NCBI GenBank assembly: GCA_002435955.1
Contig: DIWZ01000043.1
Location: forward strand, 54,249 to 69,299
DNA from: Pelobacter sp. UBA6093
GTDB lineage: Bacteria; Desulfobacterota; Desulfuromonadia; Desulfuromonadales; Syntrophotaleaceae
DNA: 15,051 nt
Direction of reading: 5' to 3'
Shown: positions 13,604 to 15,051 of the stretch, piece by piece
How the letters are laid out: every line of letters starts with the position of its first letter
How positions within the stretch are numbered: the stretch's first letter is position 1
Position numbers and translations under genes: made by a program
The notes under the pieces: model-generated
The model's database searches: none
What the model was told of the DNA's origin: nothing
What the model saw: the letters and a program-made list of their open reading frames with translations, nothing else

Positions 13604-14731
13604 ATGAAAATCCTGGTGGCTTGCGATTCTTTCAAAGGCAGTCTGTCCGCCCGGGAAGCCTGCAGCATTGTGGCTTCGGTCATCAATACCGCCAGGCCGG
13701 AGTGGGCCCTGAAAAGCCAGCCCTTGGCCGACGGCGGGGAAGGGACAGCCGAGGCATTGCTTCTTGCCGGAAACGGATGTTGGGCGGAGGTGCCGGGGGT
13801 AATGGGGCCGCTGCAGAGCATGACCTTGAACGCGTCCTACGCCTGGCTGCCCGAGAGCGGCACAGCCATCGTGGAAATGGCGCGTGCCAGCGGTCTGGTC
13901 CTGTTGCCTGGCGACCATCGCAATCCTTTGCAGACCACCACTTTCGGAACAGGCCAGTTGCTGTCGGCTGCTATCGAACGGGGTGCGCGTGAGGTGCTGT
14001 TGACGTTGGGAGGCAGCGCCACGGTAGACGCCGGCACCGGCGCGGCGCGTGCACTAGGCTGGCGCTTCCTTGATGCATGGGGCAGCGAGGTTCCCCTTGG
14101 CGGGGGTGGTATGATAGACATTCGCCGGGTTGAGCGACCTGCCCGATCACTGCCTGCCATAGCGGTACTTTGCGACGTGACCAATCCCCTGTGCGGACCC
14201 CAGGGAGCCGCGCACGTGTTCGCCCCCCAGAAAGGCGCCACGCCCCGGCAAGTCGCTATCCTCGCGACCGGCCTCGAAAACCTGGCCCGCATCATCGAAA
14301 CCCAGCTCGGCATTAAAGTGGACGACCTGGTGGGGGGAGGCGCCGCCGGAGGATTCGGTGCGGGGGCGGTGGCTTTCCTGGGTGGATGTTTGTGCTCAGG
14401 CGTTTCTACCGTAATGGAAAAAGTCCATTTCGCAGAACAGGTACGGTGGGCCGATTGGGTGATTACCGGCGAGGGGTGTCTCGACAGTACTTCCCTGCAG
14501 GGGAAAGTTGTCAGCGGAGTGCTGGAAACGGCACGGCGGTGCCAGGTCCCCGTGGCGGTTCTGGCTGGCCAGGTCAGGTTGGGCCAGGATGAATTATCCC
14601 ATGCAGGCATTCAGTTCGCCATCTCCGCCATGCCCGGGAATATGGAGCTTGCGGAGGGTCTTTGCCAGGCAAGGGCATTGCTCGGCAAGGCGGTGCTGCG
14701 TTTGACGGAAAAAATCGCACCAATGGGTTGA
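13604..14731 (+). CDS. Glycerate kinase (GarK/GlxK family)
   Basis: This family phosphorylates D-glycerate with ATP, in E. coli giving 2-phosphoglycerate, and feeds glycerate from glyoxylate, serine or sugar-acid breakdown into glycolysis. The 375-residue length is typical. Motifs in order are ILVACDSFKGSLSA at the N-terminus, PLADGGEGTAEAL, FGTGQLL, LGGSATVDAGTGAARALG, CDVTNPLCGPQGAA followed by FAPQKGA, GGGAAGGFGAG and ITGEGCLDSTSLQGK. The ATG at 13604 has CGGAGG at the right distance. The gene stands apart from its neighbours: the mosaic repeat lies upstream and a 137-base gap lies downstream, so it is probably transcribed alone. Nothing next to it fixes the pathway. No key motif appears damaged. 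Confidence 0.94.
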   Translation: MKILVACDSFKGSLSAREACSIVASVINTARPEWALKSQPLADGGEGTAEALLLAGNGCWAEVPGVMGPLQSMTLNASYAWLPESGTAIVEMARASGLVLLPGDHRNPLQTTTFGTGQLLSAAIERGAREVLLTLGGSATVDAGTGAARALGWRFLDAWGSEVPLGGGGMIDIRRVERPARSLPAIAVLCDVTNPLCGPQGAAHVFAPQKGATPRQVAILATGLENLARIIETQLGIKVDDLVGGGAAGGFGAGAVAFLGGCLCSGVSTVMEKVHFAEQVRWADWVITGEGCLDSTSLQGKVVSGVLETARRCQVPVAVLAGQVRLGQDELSHAGIQFAISAMPGNMELAEGLCQARALLGKAVLRLTEKIAPMG

Positions 14732-14789
14732 TGTGCCGCAACAGGTTCCCCCGCTCCTTTCTAATAAGTTATCCCCCCTTCCGGTAGCA

Positions 14790-14818
14790 TTGCAAACCTC
14801 ATCTGTTATGTTTAGAAA
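14790..14818 (+). promoter_or_regulatory. Candidate promoter for the pilin gene
   Basis: TTGCAA (14790-14795) and TAGAAA (14813-14818) are separated by exactly 17 bases and match the sigma70 hexamers at four of six positions each. Transcription would start about 45 bases before the pilin ATG. No sigma54-type site was found here. Confidence 0.3.
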
Positions 14819-14868
14819 ATGGCTTTTCGTCTGTTATAGCTATGCTCTAATTTTGTGGAGGGCTATCC

Positions 14869-15051
14869 ATGGGGTTGTGGAAAACCAGCGAACGTGGGCA
14901 GACTGCGGTGGAGTATGCAGTGATACTGGCCTTGATCATCTCTGTCGCGCTGATATCAGTGGAAACTCTGGGTAAAAAAGTTACAAAAAGTTATCAGCCA
15001 CTGGGAAATGCACTACCGGGGGGAGACGGTTCCGGTGGCGGTTCCGGTGGC
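14869..15051 (+). CDS. Flp-type (type IVb) pilin, partial, runs off the window
   Basis: The ATG at 14869 has GGAGGG at 14857-14862, six bases upstream. Sixty-one codons are visible and the frame is still open at the window end. The product has a short polar leader MGLWKTSERGQ, then TAVEYAVILALIISVALIS, which resembles the Flp pilin pattern of a glycine-flanked cleavage region with a conserved Glu-Tyr pair at the start of a single hydrophobic helix. Flp pilins are cleaved by a TadV-type prepilin peptidase and assembled by the Tad machine at the inner membrane. After a basic patch (KKVTKSY) the protein becomes Gly/Ser-rich (PGGDGSGGGSGG), which is unusual for the small classical Flp. A TadE-like pseudopilin is an alternative. 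Confidence 0.7.
   Translation, partial: MGLWKTSERGQTAVEYAVILALIISVALISVETLGKKVTKSYQPLGNALPGGDGSGGGSGG

Overview
The window is ordinary bacterial chromosome, about 55-57% G+C by eye, dense with genes that all lie on the + strand. The gene set is guaB-guaA, a WYL-type regulator, a Maf-family pyrophosphatase, dnaE, accA, rlpA, an HDOD-GGDEF protein, a glycerate kinase and the start of a Flp-type pilin gene. With the protein flavour, this best fits a deltaproteobacterium of the Desulfuromonadales (Geobacter, Desulfuromonas, Pelobacter/Syntrophotalea relatives). That is an inference from gene order and protein character, not a database result.

Layout. Positions 1-227 are a leader with an inverted repeat (27-84) and a candidate promoter for guaB. 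guaB (228-1703) and guaA (1858-3420) make GMP from IMP. A WYL-domain regulator (3425-4447) follows guaA by 4 bases. Next are an unrecognised 108-residue protein (4509-4835) and a YceF-like Maf protein (5001-5600). dnaE (5926-9396) and accA (9483-10436) form a replication/fatty-acid pair. rlpA (10731-11519) is a cell-envelope lipoprotein. An HDOD-GGDEF protein (11589-13142) and a small cysteine-bearing protein (13194-13394) follow. A glycerate kinase (13604-14731) precedes a Flp-type pilin gene (14869 onward) that runs off the window.

The most distinctive feature is a 150-bp non-coding palindromic element present in two nearly identical inverted copies, 5666-5815 and 10435-10584 (149 of 150 bases the same). 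A third, mosaic copy starts at 13393. Both full copies have imperfect terminal inverted repeats and are flanked by their own short direct repeat, as expected for a miniature transposable element. The second copy is inserted inside the accA stop codon: the flanking duplication implies the original stop was TAG, and the element's first two bases now make it TGA with no change to the protein. The partial copy also supplies the last two bases of the stop codon of the 66-residue gene. No transposase is present, so the element would have to be moved in trans.

Other points: the maf ribosome-binding site lies in one arm of a 15-bp hairpin whose loop carries a second strong Shine-Dalgarno-like sequence. 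Three overlapping GTCAC/GTGAC half-sites lie at the end of the WYL gene. The DnaE PHP domain keeps a full set of candidate metal ligands. I found no CRISPR array, tRNA, rRNA, prophage or defence island.
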